The notes: generated by a model not told the origin, from the letters alone. Positions 1-6,607 are shown, numbered from the stretch's first letter. The stretch is 9,447 bases of DNA from Prolixibacteraceae bacterium (GCA_016931875.1 JAFGDX010000107.1:1-9447); one strand, 5' to 3'. Made by a program: numbers and translations.

Positions 1-1
1 C

Positions 2-145
2 TGGGGCGATTTTTATCTCAACAAAATAAAAGCTACTTTTTATGAACTGGCCCGCGACATGATTTTTGACAACATACACATTACAATCTCGAATATTGGA
101 GCCGATGCCGGCGTGATTGGCGCAGCCGCACTAACACTGGAATAA
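2..145 (+). CDS. ROK family protein (sugar kinase or regulator), C-terminal fragment
   Basis: This is the last 47 codons of a gene that enters from the left edge. The readable tail ends in NIGADAGVIGAAALTLE. A Gly-Ala-Asp-Ala-Gly stretch followed by GAAxL is the usual C-terminus of ROK family proteins (glucokinase, N-acetyl-sugar kinases, and XylR/NagC-type repressors), where it closes the ATP-binding fold. The missing N-terminal part holds the phosphate-binding loop, the catalytic Asp and the zinc motif, so kinase and regulator cannot be told apart here. Its stop codon TAA overlaps the ATG of the next gene by one base (TAATG at 143-147). That indicates translational coupling with the DeoR-type regulator and a shared sugar-related role. 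Confidence 0.8.
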   Translation, partial: WGDFYLNKIKATFYELARDMIFDNIHITISNIGADAGVIGAAALTLE

Positions 146-891
146 TGTTAAACGAACGACAAAATAAAATACTGAAAATACTGGGAAAAAACGACCAGAC
201 TTCCGTAAATGAATTAGCCGAAGAATTGAATGTTTCTGCGGTAACCATTCGCCAGGATTTGAATTTCCTGGAGACAGAAGGATTGCTAAGACGTGTTCAC
301 GGGGGCGCGGTGTTAAAAGACGCCGATGATTTGACCAACCGCCTGGGCGTGAACTACGAAAAAAAACTGCGGATTGCAAAAAAACTCGCAACATTTGTAA
401 ACGATGGCGAAACCATTTTGATTGAATCAGGCTCGGTAAACGTTTTGCTGGCGCGCGAGCTGATGAAAATCAGAAAAGTAACCATCATTACGACCAATGT
501 TTACATTGCCCGCCAATTCCGGAAAAACGACCATGCCAACATTATTCTTTTAGGCGGAATTTACCAACACGACAGCGAAACACTGGTGGGAAAGATTACC
601 AAAACCTGCATCGACCAAATCAACATCAACAAGGCGTTTATAGGAATCGACGGCTACTCCACCGAAGCCGGATTTACACTCCGCGACCTGTTCAGAGCCG
701 AAATTTCAAACTACATCATCCAAAAAGCCCGCGACGTTTTTATTGTTTCCGATTCCAGTAAATTTGGAAAAACCGAACTTGTAAACATTTGTTTTCCAAA
801 TGATATTCAGCATGTTGCCACCAACAGTGAACTGGATATTATTTTTCAAAATGAACTTAAAAAAGCGGGCGTGGACGTGATTTTAGCCTGA
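145..891 (+). CDS. DeoR/GlpR family transcriptional regulator
   Basis: This 248-residue protein has the usual DeoR family length. Residues 1-57 form the N-terminal winged helix-turn-helix: RQNKILKILG, then VNELAEELNVSAVTIRQDLNFLE as HTH with the family's TIRxDLxxLE recognition helix, then GLLRRVHGGAV as the wing. Residues from about 75 to 235 are the DeoRC sensor domain, an isomerase-like fold that in characterised members binds phosphorylated sugars. Visible markers are the ESGS loop, the TNV strand and KAFIGIDGYSTEAGFT. Its start overlaps the stop of the ROK gene, so the two are co-expressed. I infer that it controls the sugar operon extending off the left edge and senses a sugar phosphate made there. 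The ligand cannot be predicted from sequence alone. Confidence 0.9.
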   Translation: MLNERQNKILKILGKNDQTSVNELAEELNVSAVTIRQDLNFLETEGLLRRVHGGAVLKDADDLTNRLGVNYEKKLRIAKKLATFVNDGETILIESGSVNVLLARELMKIRKVTIITTNVYIARQFRKNDHANIILLGGIYQHDSETLVGKITKTCIDQININKAFIGIDGYSTEAGFTLRDLFRAEISNYIIQKARDVFIVSDSSKFGKTELVNICFPNDIQHVATNSELDIIFQNELKKAGVDVILA

Positions 892-962
892 AATAAAAGA
901 TTGATATTCACATTTGATGTTTTATATCATTCGAAATTCAGTAAATTAAATCTCCAATTCTG

Positions 963-992
963 TTGAAATCCATGATTCCAATTGTATTTTTG
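963..992 (+). promoter_or_regulatory. Probable serA promoter (Bacteroidota -33/-7 type)
   Basis: TTG at 963-965 is followed after 19 bases by TATTTTTG at 985-992, an exact match to the Bacteroidota -7 consensus TAnnTTTG with TTG at -33. Transcription would start near 996-1000, giving a leader of about 10 bases before the ATG at 1008. The same TTG could be misread as an alternative start codon of a longer serA. Confidence 0.55.
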
Positions 993-1007
993 AAAAAAAA
1001 TCGCGCC

Positions 1008-2240
1008 ATGGTAAAAAAGTTTTCGCTCAATAAAAAATACATCAAAATTCTTTTGCTTGAAGGCATTCATCCTTCTTCGGTTGAAAATTTAAATGCGGCA
1101 GGCTATTCCAATGTAGAATATTTGAAAACCGCGCTCGATGAAGATGAGTTGATTCAAAAAATCAGGGATGTTCACATGATTGGGATTCGCTCAAGAACAC
1201 AGCTTTCAGAAAAAATACTCAAAAAAGGGCGAAAACTTTTTGCAGTGGGTTGTTTCAGTATTGGAACCAACCAGGTAGACTTGCAAGCCGCCAAACAGTT
1301 GGGAATACCGGTTTTTAACGCTCCTTTTTCGAATACCCGGTCAGTGGCCGAGTTGGTGATTGCCGAAATTATTATGCTGATGCGAGAAATACCTGCAAAA
1401 AATGCGGCAGCCCACCGTGGCGAATGGCAAAAATCGGCAAACAATTCTTACGAAGTTCGCGATAAAAACCTGGGAATTGTGGGTTACGGTCACATTGGCT
1501 CGCAGGTTTCCATTCTGGCAGAAGCACTGGGTATGAATGTGTATTATTACGACATCGAAAAAAAACTGAGCCTTGGAAAAGCAATGGCCTGTAACAGTCT
1601 GGAGGCACTTTTGCAACTTTCGGATGTTGTAACCCTGCATGTTCCGCAAAGCGAAAATACCCGGAAAATGATTTCGGCGGAACAACTTTCAAAAATGAAA
1701 AAAGGTGCGCTGCTCATCAATGCCTCGCGCGGAACGGTAGTCGATTATCCGGCGCTTGCCGAGGCTTTAAAATCGGGGCATCTTTCGGGGGCCGCAGCCG
1801 ATGTTTTTCCCAAAGAACCGGCTTCGAACCGTGAGAAATTTTTTTCGGAGTTGCAGAAATTCGATAACGTAATTCTTACCCCACACATTGGTGGCAGCAC
1901 TTCGGAAGCGCAGGAAAATATCGGCGCCGAGGTAACCGAAAAGCTCATCCGTTACAGCGACAACGGCTCAACCATCGGTGCAGTGAACTTTCCGCAGGTT
2001 TCGTTGCTTCCCAACCGCGACAAACAACGGTTTCTGCACATTCATAAAAATGTTCCCGGAATTCTGAAGGAAATCAACGATGTATTCACTTTAAAAGGTA
2101 TAAACATTGCCTCGCAGTACCTCCAAACCGATGCCGACATTGGTTATGTAATAATTGACACCGAAAGTGAAATAAGCGACACCATTTTAAAAGAACTAAA
2201 AAAAATTCCGAATACCATAAAAGCCAGAATGTTGTATTAA
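1008..2240 (+). CDS. serA: D-3-phosphoglycerate dehydrogenase with C-terminal ACT domain
   Basis: SerA oxidises 3-phosphoglycerate to 3-phosphohydroxypyruvate with NAD+, the first committed step of serine synthesis in the cytosol. I chose the ATG at 1008, which gives 410 residues, the length of E. coli SerA, with near-collinear N-termini (MVKKFSLNKKYIKILLLEG). An in-frame TTG at 963 would add 15 residues with no family counterpart, and it lies in a probable promoter. Visible parts are the substrate-domain motif GCFSIGTNQVDL, the NAD motif GYGHIG at 159-164, and the catalytic triad Arg241 (ASRGT), Glu270 (PKEPA) and His293 (TPHIGG). The ACT domain spans about 339-410. His346, Asn348 and Asn366 match the serine-binding residues of the E. 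coli enzyme, so feedback inhibition by serine is likely. The Gly-Gly hinge before the E. coli ACT domain is replaced by NRDKQ. It is not adjacent to serC here. Confidence 0.96.
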   Translation: MVKKFSLNKKYIKILLLEGIHPSSVENLNAAGYSNVEYLKTALDEDELIQKIRDVHMIGIRSRTQLSEKILKKGRKLFAVGCFSIGTNQVDLQAAKQLGIPVFNAPFSNTRSVAELVIAEIIMLMREIPAKNAAAHRGEWQKSANNSYEVRDKNLGIVGYGHIGSQVSILAEALGMNVYYYDIEKKLSLGKAMACNSLEALLQLSDVVTLHVPQSENTRKMISAEQLSKMKKGALLINASRGTVVDYPALAEALKSGHLSGAAADVFPKEPASNREKFFSELQKFDNVILTPHIGGSTSEAQENIGAEVTEKLIRYSDNGSTIGAVNFPQVSLLPNRDKQRFLHIHKNVPGILKEINDVFTLKGINIASQYLQTDADIGYVIIDTESEISDTILKELKKIPNTIKARMLY

Positions 2241-2338
2241 TCATTATTTTCTAAAATCAATAGTGCCGGATTGATAAAATTGAACAAAACATGCTGATTT
2301 TGCTTTTAGTAGTAAAAGCATTGCATAAACAATTCAGC

Positions 2339-2548
2339 ATGATTAAAAAAGTATTTCTGGCGGTAAATTTTATTCTTCTTTGGATTTTCACTTATGCGCA
2401 GGCACCCCGGCATATTCCTTACGGTGAAGCCGAACCGGTTGAATTCAATCTGCTCAATATCATTTTATTTATTGTACTGCCCGTTTTACTTATAATTATT
2501 TACTTGTTGTACCGCAAAAAAAAGAACAAGGAGAAAAACAAAAAATAA
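2339..2548 (+). CDS. Small envelope protein with signal peptide and one transmembrane helix
   Basis: I do not recognise a named family. The reading frame opens upstream at 2291, but I prefer the ATG at 2339. It gives a 69-residue protein starting MIKK, followed by a hydrophobic stretch and a Tyr-Ala-Gln-Ala cleavage-like site near residues 19-22, a standard Sec signal peptide. The earlier start would put MLILLLVVKALHKQF in front of that signal. After a short polar segment (about 23-38), residues 40-58 form a strong transmembrane helix (NIILFIVLPVLLIIIYLLY). The protein ends in an 11-residue Lys-rich tail, which predicts an inner-membrane protein with a short periplasmic loop and a cytoplasmic basic tail. 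Similar short proteins of this layout are common in Bacteroidota and have no known function. It stands alone between serA and the DUF6265-like gene. Confidence 0.7.
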   Translation: MIKKVFLAVNFILLWIFTYAQAPRHIPYGEAEPVEFNLLNIILFIVLPVLLIIIYLLYRKKKNKEKNKK

Positions 2549-2645
2549 CGATTTTATCAAGTCGATGTTTCAACTTATTTCCTGAAAACCAAAACACGGT
2601 TCTGCGGGTTAAATGAACAAAGCTATCCGTTAAAAACATACAAAC

Positions 2646-3158
2646 ATGAGAGGACTGTTTTTCATTTTAATTTTGCTGTTTTTAGTTACAGGTATCACAG
2701 CACAAAACCATTTTAACCATACTGTTTCTTACAACGCATCTGATGGCTCGCCAAAAGCAACCCTGGCTGATGTTGCCTGGATTGCAGGCCACTGGAAAGC
2801 GGAAGCATTTGGTGGAATTGCCGAAGAAATATGGTCGCCCCCGCTTGGCGGTTCCATGATGTGTGTTTTTAGACTTGTTACAGACAGGCAGGTTAATTTT
2901 TATGAAATTTGTACAATGGTTGAAGAGAACGAGACCCTGATTCTTCGGTTAAAACATTTTCACCCCGATTTAAAAGGCTGGGAAGAACAGGATAAAACCG
3001 TTGATTTTAAGCTGGTAAAAGTAACTCCTGGAAAAGTATTTTTTGATGGTTTTACTTTTGAACGAATAAATGAGAATGAAATAAATATCTACGTGGTGAT
3101 TGACAACCAGGACCAGAAAACTGAAACAAAATTTAATTACCACCGGGTTGTAAAATAA
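2646..3158 (+). CDS. Secreted DUF6265-like protein
   Basis: This is a 170-residue protein. Residues 1-19 are a signal peptide (MRGLFFILILLFLVTGITA, then Gln-Asn), so it is probably periplasmic. No lipobox cysteine is seen. The mature part begins with ADVAWIAGHWKAEAFGGIAEEIWSPP and continues with GGSMMCVFR and FYEICTMVEEN. This is the pattern of DUF6265: a Trp-Ile/Leu-Ala-Gly-x-Trp opening, then an acidic Glu-Glu-x-Trp, then GGxM. The family forms a small lipocalin-like beta barrel of unknown ligand. The last third is beta-rich (KVFFDGFTFERINENEINIYVVI) and ends with FNYHRVVK, in keeping with a closed barrel. It is separated from its neighbours by about 100 bases upstream and 209 bases downstream, so it is likely its own transcription unit, although I see no clear -7 box. 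No enzymatic motif is visible. Confidence 0.75.
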   Translation: MRGLFFILILLFLVTGITAQNHFNHTVSYNASDGSPKATLADVAWIAGHWKAEAFGGIAEEIWSPPLGGSMMCVFRLVTDRQVNFYEICTMVEENETLILRLKHFHPDLKGWEEQDKTVDFKLVKVTPGKVFFDGFTFERINENEINIYVVIDNQDQKTETKFNYHRVVK

Positions 3159-3367
3159 ATTTTTTACTTTTAAACTGAAAATAACAAGCTGTTTCAAAAA
3201 TTCGGACCTTATGTAGAAAAATCTTTTTCTTCTTATTGGCCAAAAAGAAAGTAGCAAATTTTTTATTGGAATTTTTTAAACAAATAATTTACTATCCCTT
3301 TAAAACGCGTGGAAGACCGGGCAAAAAAATAGAATCAAAAAAAATAAAACCTAAAACCTGAACAGTG

Positions 3368-3853
3368 ATGAAAATTACATGGAACAAAAGTCTGTTTTCG
3401 GGCACTTATAAACTTTATCAGAGAGGAAAACCAATAGGATTTCTTGTAAACCGAACATTTTCCAACACTTATGATGCCGATATTTTCGACGAAAAATATA
3501 CGTTTCTTTCGCAGGGATTTTTCAAACAAAACACAAAAATTATCGACCGCAAAAAAAATACAGTTATTGGAAAAATTGAATATAATACCTGGATGAATCG
3601 GGCCACCATTACAATAGACGATACCAAATTTTTATGGAAATTTGACAATATGTGGAATACAAAATGGAGCCTGGTAAACAAACAGAACGAACAAATTAGT
3701 TTTCATGGCACTTCAGGTAATGGGGAAATAATATCAGAAGTAGAAAATCCGCTCTGTTTTTTATGTGGTCTGTATGTTACCAATTACAACTGGCAAACTG
3801 CTACTGTGGCAATTGCGGTTATGATACCCATTTGGATAACCCTTTTTAGCTAA
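3368..3853 (+). CDS. LURP/tubby-like beta-barrel protein with C-terminal membrane tail (tentative)
   Basis: This is a 161-residue protein with no firm family. I chose the ATG at 3368 over the in-frame GTG directly before it (3365). The body is a run of short beta strands with repeated turn patterns: SGTYKLYQRGKPIGFLVN, KIIDRKKNTVIGKIEYNTWMNRATITI, FLWKFDNMWNTKWSLVN, then a Gly-rich SGNGEI. This strand order, with 'D..NxxIGxI' followed by a Trp-rich strand, resembles LURP-one/tubby-like C-terminal domains. That assignment is inference from pattern. Residues about 143-160 are hydrophobic (WQTATVAIAVMIPIWITLF) and look like a C-terminal transmembrane anchor. A Cys-Phe-Leu-Cys pair lies at 130-133. 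It is the first gene of a close run: the next start is 4 bases after its stop, so the two are probably co-translated. Confidence 0.65.
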   Translation: MKITWNKSLFSGTYKLYQRGKPIGFLVNRTFSNTYDADIFDEKYTFLSQGFFKQNTKIIDRKKNTVIGKIEYNTWMNRATITIDDTKFLWKFDNMWNTKWSLVNKQNEQISFHGTSGNGEIISEVENPLCFLCGLYVTNYNWQTATVAIAVMIPIWITLFS

Positions 3854-3857
3854 AAAA

Positions 3858-4649
3858 ATGATACAAAAACAATTTGCCAAATCTGCGGTTGAAAAAATAA
3901 AAACCGATCCGCTGGTTTTAGGACTGGCAGCAGGGGGTTCATACATCACCAACGAACTGGACGAATTTTCGGATTTGGATCTGGTTTTAGTTACCAACGA
4001 AAAAATTTCGGGCCAGAAGGAAAAGATGCGTGAATACGCATCTAAAATGGGCCAGTTTATTGACGGATTTACAGGTGAACATGTTGGGGAACCGCGCGTA
4101 CTGATTTGCCTTTTTGATAATCCGCTGCTGCATGTTGATATAAAATTTGTTACTGCGGACGAGTTTAAAGAACGCGTTGAAAACCCGGTCATACTCTGGG
4201 AAAGAGAAAATATTCTTTCCGAAATAATAAAAACCACAGAAGCCCGCTTTCCCGAACTTAATTTTCAATGGATTGAAGATCGGTTTTGGATTTGGGTTCA
4301 TTACATAACATTAAAAATTGGCCGTGGTGAATATTTTGAAGCACTCGATTCTATTTCCTATTTGAGAATGAATGTAATATCCCCTTTGCTGCAAATAAAA
4401 AATAACCAGTTACCAAAAGGGTTACGAAAAATTGAATTTAACTTCGAAACAGAAGATTTCGAGAAACTGAAAAAAACCGTTCCAAAATATGAAATTTCAT
4501 CAATACTACTTTCCCTGGAAAAAGAAATTGAACTTTACAACGAGCTTCGGGAAAAACTTTATTCGAATGACATTGTTTTAAAAAACAACCTTCAGCAAAA
4601 AGTAATGGAGTACCTTGCAAAAATTAAGAAAAGAGTTTCGAAGTTATGA
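3858..4649 (+). CDS. Nucleotidyltransferase-fold protein
   Basis: This 263-residue protein has the signature of the polymerase beta-like nucleotidyltransferase superfamily: Gly-Gly-Ser at 26-28 (LAAGGSYITNELDEFSDLDLVLV), then Asp39-x-Asp41, and a likely third metal-binding Asp94 in LLHVDIKFV. All three acidic residues are present, so it may be active, transferring a nucleotide to a small molecule or protein. Members with this architecture include aminoglycoside and lincosamide adenylyltransferases, but the substrate cannot be inferred. The C-terminal half (about 125-263) is helical and rich in Leu, Lys and Glu, as expected for the substrate-binding helical domain. It starts 4 bases after the LURP-like gene. 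Its stop overlaps the next start (ATGA at 4646-4649), a tight translational coupling with the DUF1801 gene. A dedicated resistance function is not supported. Confidence 0.8.
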   Translation: MIQKQFAKSAVEKIKTDPLVLGLAAGGSYITNELDEFSDLDLVLVTNEKISGQKEKMREYASKMGQFIDGFTGEHVGEPRVLICLFDNPLLHVDIKFVTADEFKERVENPVILWERENILSEIIKTTEARFPELNFQWIEDRFWIWVHYITLKIGRGEYFEALDSISYLRMNVISPLLQIKNNQLPKGLRKIEFNFETEDFEKLKKTVPKYEISSILLSLEKEIELYNELREKLYSNDIVLKNNLQQKVMEYLAKIKKRVSKL

Positions 4650-5008
4650 AAAAACACACATTAACCGTTGATGATTATATTTCCCAATTTCCTGAAGATG
4701 TTCAGAAGGTTTTGTTTCGGGTGCGGAACACAATCCTGAAAAATGCCCCGAAAGCAGACGAAAGCATCAGTTACGGAATGCCAGCTTACAAAACATTTGG
4801 CAAACCGCTGGTTTACTTTGCGGGCTACAAAAATCATGTAGGTTTCTATGCAACTCCAACCGGACATGCAGAATTTGCCAAAGAGCTTTCACAATACAAA
4901 CAGGGAAAAGGATCTGTCCAGTTTCCTTTGGATAAGCCAATCCCGTTTGATTTGATTGCCAGAATTGTAAAGTTCAGAGTTAACGAAAACAAAATTCAGA
5001 ACAGGTAG
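4646..5008 (+). CDS. DUF1801 (YdhG-like) family protein
   Basis: This 120-residue protein matches DUF1801/YdhG over its whole length. It has the helical N-terminus TVDDYISQFPEDVQKVLFRVRNTILKNAPKADESISYGMPAYK, the strand pair PLVYFAGYKNHVGFYATP, and the terminal GKGSVQFPLDKPIPFDLIARIVKFRV. The fold is a small alpha-beta domain related to the frataxin-like/YjbR group. Some members have been described as iron chaperones, but there is no iron-ligand cluster here that would prove it. It is cytosolic, with no signal peptide or membrane helix. The start is fixed by its 4-base ATGA overlap with the nucleotidyltransferase stop, and the YdeI-like gene follows 12 bases later. DUF1801 and YdeI-like genes often sit together in Bacteroidota, which supports a common but unknown role. 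Confidence 0.88.
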   Translation: MKKHTLTVDDYISQFPEDVQKVLFRVRNTILKNAPKADESISYGMPAYKTFGKPLVYFAGYKNHVGFYATPTGHAEFAKELSQYKQGKGSVQFPLDKPIPFDLIARIVKFRVNENKIQNR

Positions 5009-5020
5009 GTTATTACTTTT

Positions 5021-5518
5021 ATGAATTCGGATAAAGAGCCACTGGTGAACAAAAGTTATCTCCTGCAAAAATATCCCGGGAAAGGTGGCTGGACCTATGC
5101 TGAAATACCGGAAATACTTCAAAACAAAAACAACCCGTTTGGCTGGGTAAAAGTAAAAGGTTTTATTGATGATTTTGAGTTCAAACGTACCAAACTCATG
5201 CCCATGGGAAACGGAAAATTGTTTCTGCCCGTAAAAGCACAAATCAGAAAACAGATAAAAAAAGATGCGGGTGATTTTGTACATATTGTTCTGTTTGCCG
5301 ATGATGAGCCTTACAAAATTCCTTCTGAAATTCTGAAATGTTTTCAAAATGAACCAAATGAAATCGGAAATACTTTTTTTGGTTTTTCAGAAGGTGAACA
5401 AAAAGCCTACATCGATTGGATTTACGAAGCAAAAACCCTGAAAACCAAAACACAACGTATTGTAGCAATGATGGAACGGTTACAGAAAAACCAAAAACTT
5501 CATGATAAAAACCGATAA
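5021..5518 (+). CDS. YdeI/OmpD-associated-like protein (DUF1905 plus OmdA domains)
   Basis: This is a 165-residue cytosolic protein. Residues about 10-95 match DUF1905: a WTYAEIP strand, then GWVKVKGFIDDFEFKRTKLMPMGNGKLFLPVKAQIRKQIKKDAGDFVHIVLFADD. This domain usually forms a small beta barrel. Residues about 120-160 (FSEGEQKAYIDWIYEAKTLKTKTQRIVAMMERLQKNQK) match the C-terminal helical bacteriocin-protection YdeI/OmpD-associated (OmdA) domain, where the pattern 'A.TxxTRxxRI' is loosely kept as AKTLKTKTQRI. Family names derive from enterobacterial YdeI, which is linked to envelope and antimicrobial peptide tolerance. The biochemical activity is unknown. It is the last gene of the 3368-5518 run and ends 8 bases before the hairpin at 5526. 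Confidence 0.85.
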   Translation: MNSDKEPLVNKSYLLQKYPGKGGWTYAEIPEILQNKNNPFGWVKVKGFIDDFEFKRTKLMPMGNGKLFLPVKAQIRKQIKKDAGDFVHIVLFADDEPYKIPSEILKCFQNEPNEIGNTFFGFSEGEQKAYIDWIYEAKTLKTKTQRIVAMMERLQKNQKLHDKNR

Positions 5519-5525
5519 CAAAAAA

Positions 5526-5540
5526 ATCCGCTTGGCGGAT
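5526..5540 (-). terminator. Rho-independent terminator between convergent genes
   Basis: ATCCGC (5526-5531) and GCGGAT (5535-5540) form a perfect 6-bp stem with a TTG loop. On the minus strand the stem is followed by seven Ts, complementary to the A-run at 5520-5526. It is therefore a proper intrinsic terminator for the AraC-type gene, which ends 9 bases away. Plus-strand transcripts from the YdeI-like gene also run through the hairpin but get no T-run directly after it, so its use on that strand is less certain. Confidence 0.8.
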
Positions 5541-5548
5541 GCAAAAAT

Positions 5549-6526
5549 TTATTCTACTTCCATTTTATTGTATCTGTTCCTGTATTCCACCGGAGTAATT
5601 CCGGTAATTTTTTTGAATATCGTACGGAAAGCTTTTGTGTCGGTGTAGCCCACTTCAAACATCACCTCGCTAATATTTTTCCGGCTGTTTTCGATGTTGC
5701 GTTTGGCAGCTTCAATTTTTACCCGCTGAATGTATTCAAGCACCGAGTTTTTGGTTGCGCGTTTAAATCTTCGTTCAAAACTGCGGCGGCCAACAGCCAT
5801 TTTTTCGGCCAGTTCTTCCACGGTAAATTTCTCTTCTATGTTTTTCTCAATAAACTCCTGTGCTTTTTTTACTTCCTCGTCGTTGTGTTGTTTTTGGCCT
5901 TTAAACAGGGAAAAAAACGACTGCGTGTTTCGCCCTATATCAATGGCAAAATATTTTGAAACTAAAACAGCGGTTTCGCGATTGGTATATTTTTCTACCA
6001 AATGCAACAAAAGATTCCAGTAGGAATTTGCTCCGCCACTGGAATAAATCCGGTTTTCCTCGGTAACAATACTCCCGTCCTGCACATCCACTTCGGGGAA
6101 CATTTCGCGAAAATCATCAATAAACCCCCAGTGGGTGGAACATTTTTTTCCTTTTAGCAGTCCGGTGGAGGCCAGCAAAAATGCACCCACACACAACGAA
6201 GCAACTTCCGCCCCCGAGTGGTATTGTTTTTCAATCCAGGGAACTATTTTTTGGTTGGCTTTCAACGCTTCATTTATATTTCCAAACAGGGCCGGAATAA
6301 TTATCAAATCCGTTTTCTCAACTTCACCGATTAATTTATCAGCGTGAACCGAGTAGTGCCCGTTGTATAATTTTACATTTCGCTCCGCTCCTACCAGTTT
6401 CACATCAAACATCAGCGGTTTTCCGTTCATATTTAAAAAACGGTTTACAGTATCAAAACAATACTGAGGATCGGCAATCGACTGAATTACCGAACTTTCT
6501 GCAACAAGAATCGAAATTTTTATCAT
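5549..6526 (-). CDS. GlxA-type AraC family transcriptional activator with DJ-1/PfpI domain
   Basis: This 325-residue protein has two domains. Residues 1-185 form a DJ-1/PfpI-like glutamine-amidotransferase-like sensor domain. The nucleophile-elbow motif is ASLCVGAFLLA with Cys112, followed by THWGFIDDF (His132-Trp133) and IYSSGGANSYWN, all typical of GlxA-family regulators. Residues about 215-320 are the AraC DNA-binding domain with two helix-turn-helices (FTVEELAEKMAVGRRSFERRFKRATKN and ISEVMFEVGYTDTKAFRTIFKKITGITPVEYRNRY). I chose the ATG at 6526, since a GTG directly upstream (6529) adds only one residue. The gene is transcribed away from the SRPBCC operon, from a shared 131-base region with repeated half-sites. 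I infer that it controls that operon and perhaps itself. Cys112 may sense a reactive or small-molecule signal, but its ligand is unknown. Confidence 0.92.
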   Translation of the reverse strand: MIKISILVAESSVIQSIADPQYCFDTVNRFLNMNGKPLMFDVKLVGAERNVKLYNGHYSVHADKLIGEVEKTDLIIIPALFGNINEALKANQKIVPWIEKQYHSGAEVASLCVGAFLLASTGLLKGKKCSTHWGFIDDFREMFPEVDVQDGSIVTEENRIYSSGGANSYWNLLLHLVEKYTNRETAVLVSKYFAIDIGRNTQSFFSLFKGQKQHNDEEVKKAQEFIEKNIEEKFTVEELAEKMAVGRRSFERRFKRATKNSVLEYIQRVKIEAAKRNIENSRKNISEVMFEVGYTDTKAFRTIFKKITGITPVEYRNRYNKMEVE

Positions 6527-6540
6527 CACAATTAATTAAA

Positions 6541-6575
6541 GACAAATTTGTCGTAATTTACCTGAAATTTGTCGT
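6541..6575 (+). promoter_or_regulatory. Probable AraC-type operator array in the divergent promoter
   Basis: GACAAATTTGTC (6541-6552) is a perfect 12-bp palindrome. AAATTTGTCGT occurs as direct repeats at 6544-6554 and 6565-6575, exactly 21 bases (about two helical turns) apart. The minus strand carries a third half-site, AAATTTGTC, in the palindrome. The 21-bp direct-repeat period is what AraC-family dimers such as AraC itself bind at I1-I2. The array lies just upstream of a -7 box at 6608 and 15 bases from the AraC-type start codon. That fits activation to the right and autoregulation to the left, though this is inference. Confidence 0.6.
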
Positions 6576-6607
6576 TTTTACACATCCTGAAGTTTTTTTA
6601 ACACATG

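Noticed and set aside
1341..1692. Two overlapping minus-strand frames of over 100 codons inside serA
   Set aside because: They are antisense shadows of a highly conserved enzyme gene and have no family features.
3761..4237. 158-codon minus-strand open frame
   Set aside because: It lies opposite the nucleotidyltransferase gene, is Ser/Phe-rich, and has no recognisable motif. The plus-strand frame has a clear family signature and a coupled neighbour.
3858..5008. Toxin-antitoxin (MNT-HEPN type) reading of the nucleotidyltransferase and its coupled neighbour
   Set aside because: The nucleotidyltransferase is 263 residues rather than about 100-140. The coupled partner is DUF1801 and lacks the HEPN RxxxxH motif.
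6527..6529. GTG as the start of the GlxA-type regulator
   Set aside because: The adjacent ATG at 6526 is a better start and the GTG adds only one residue.
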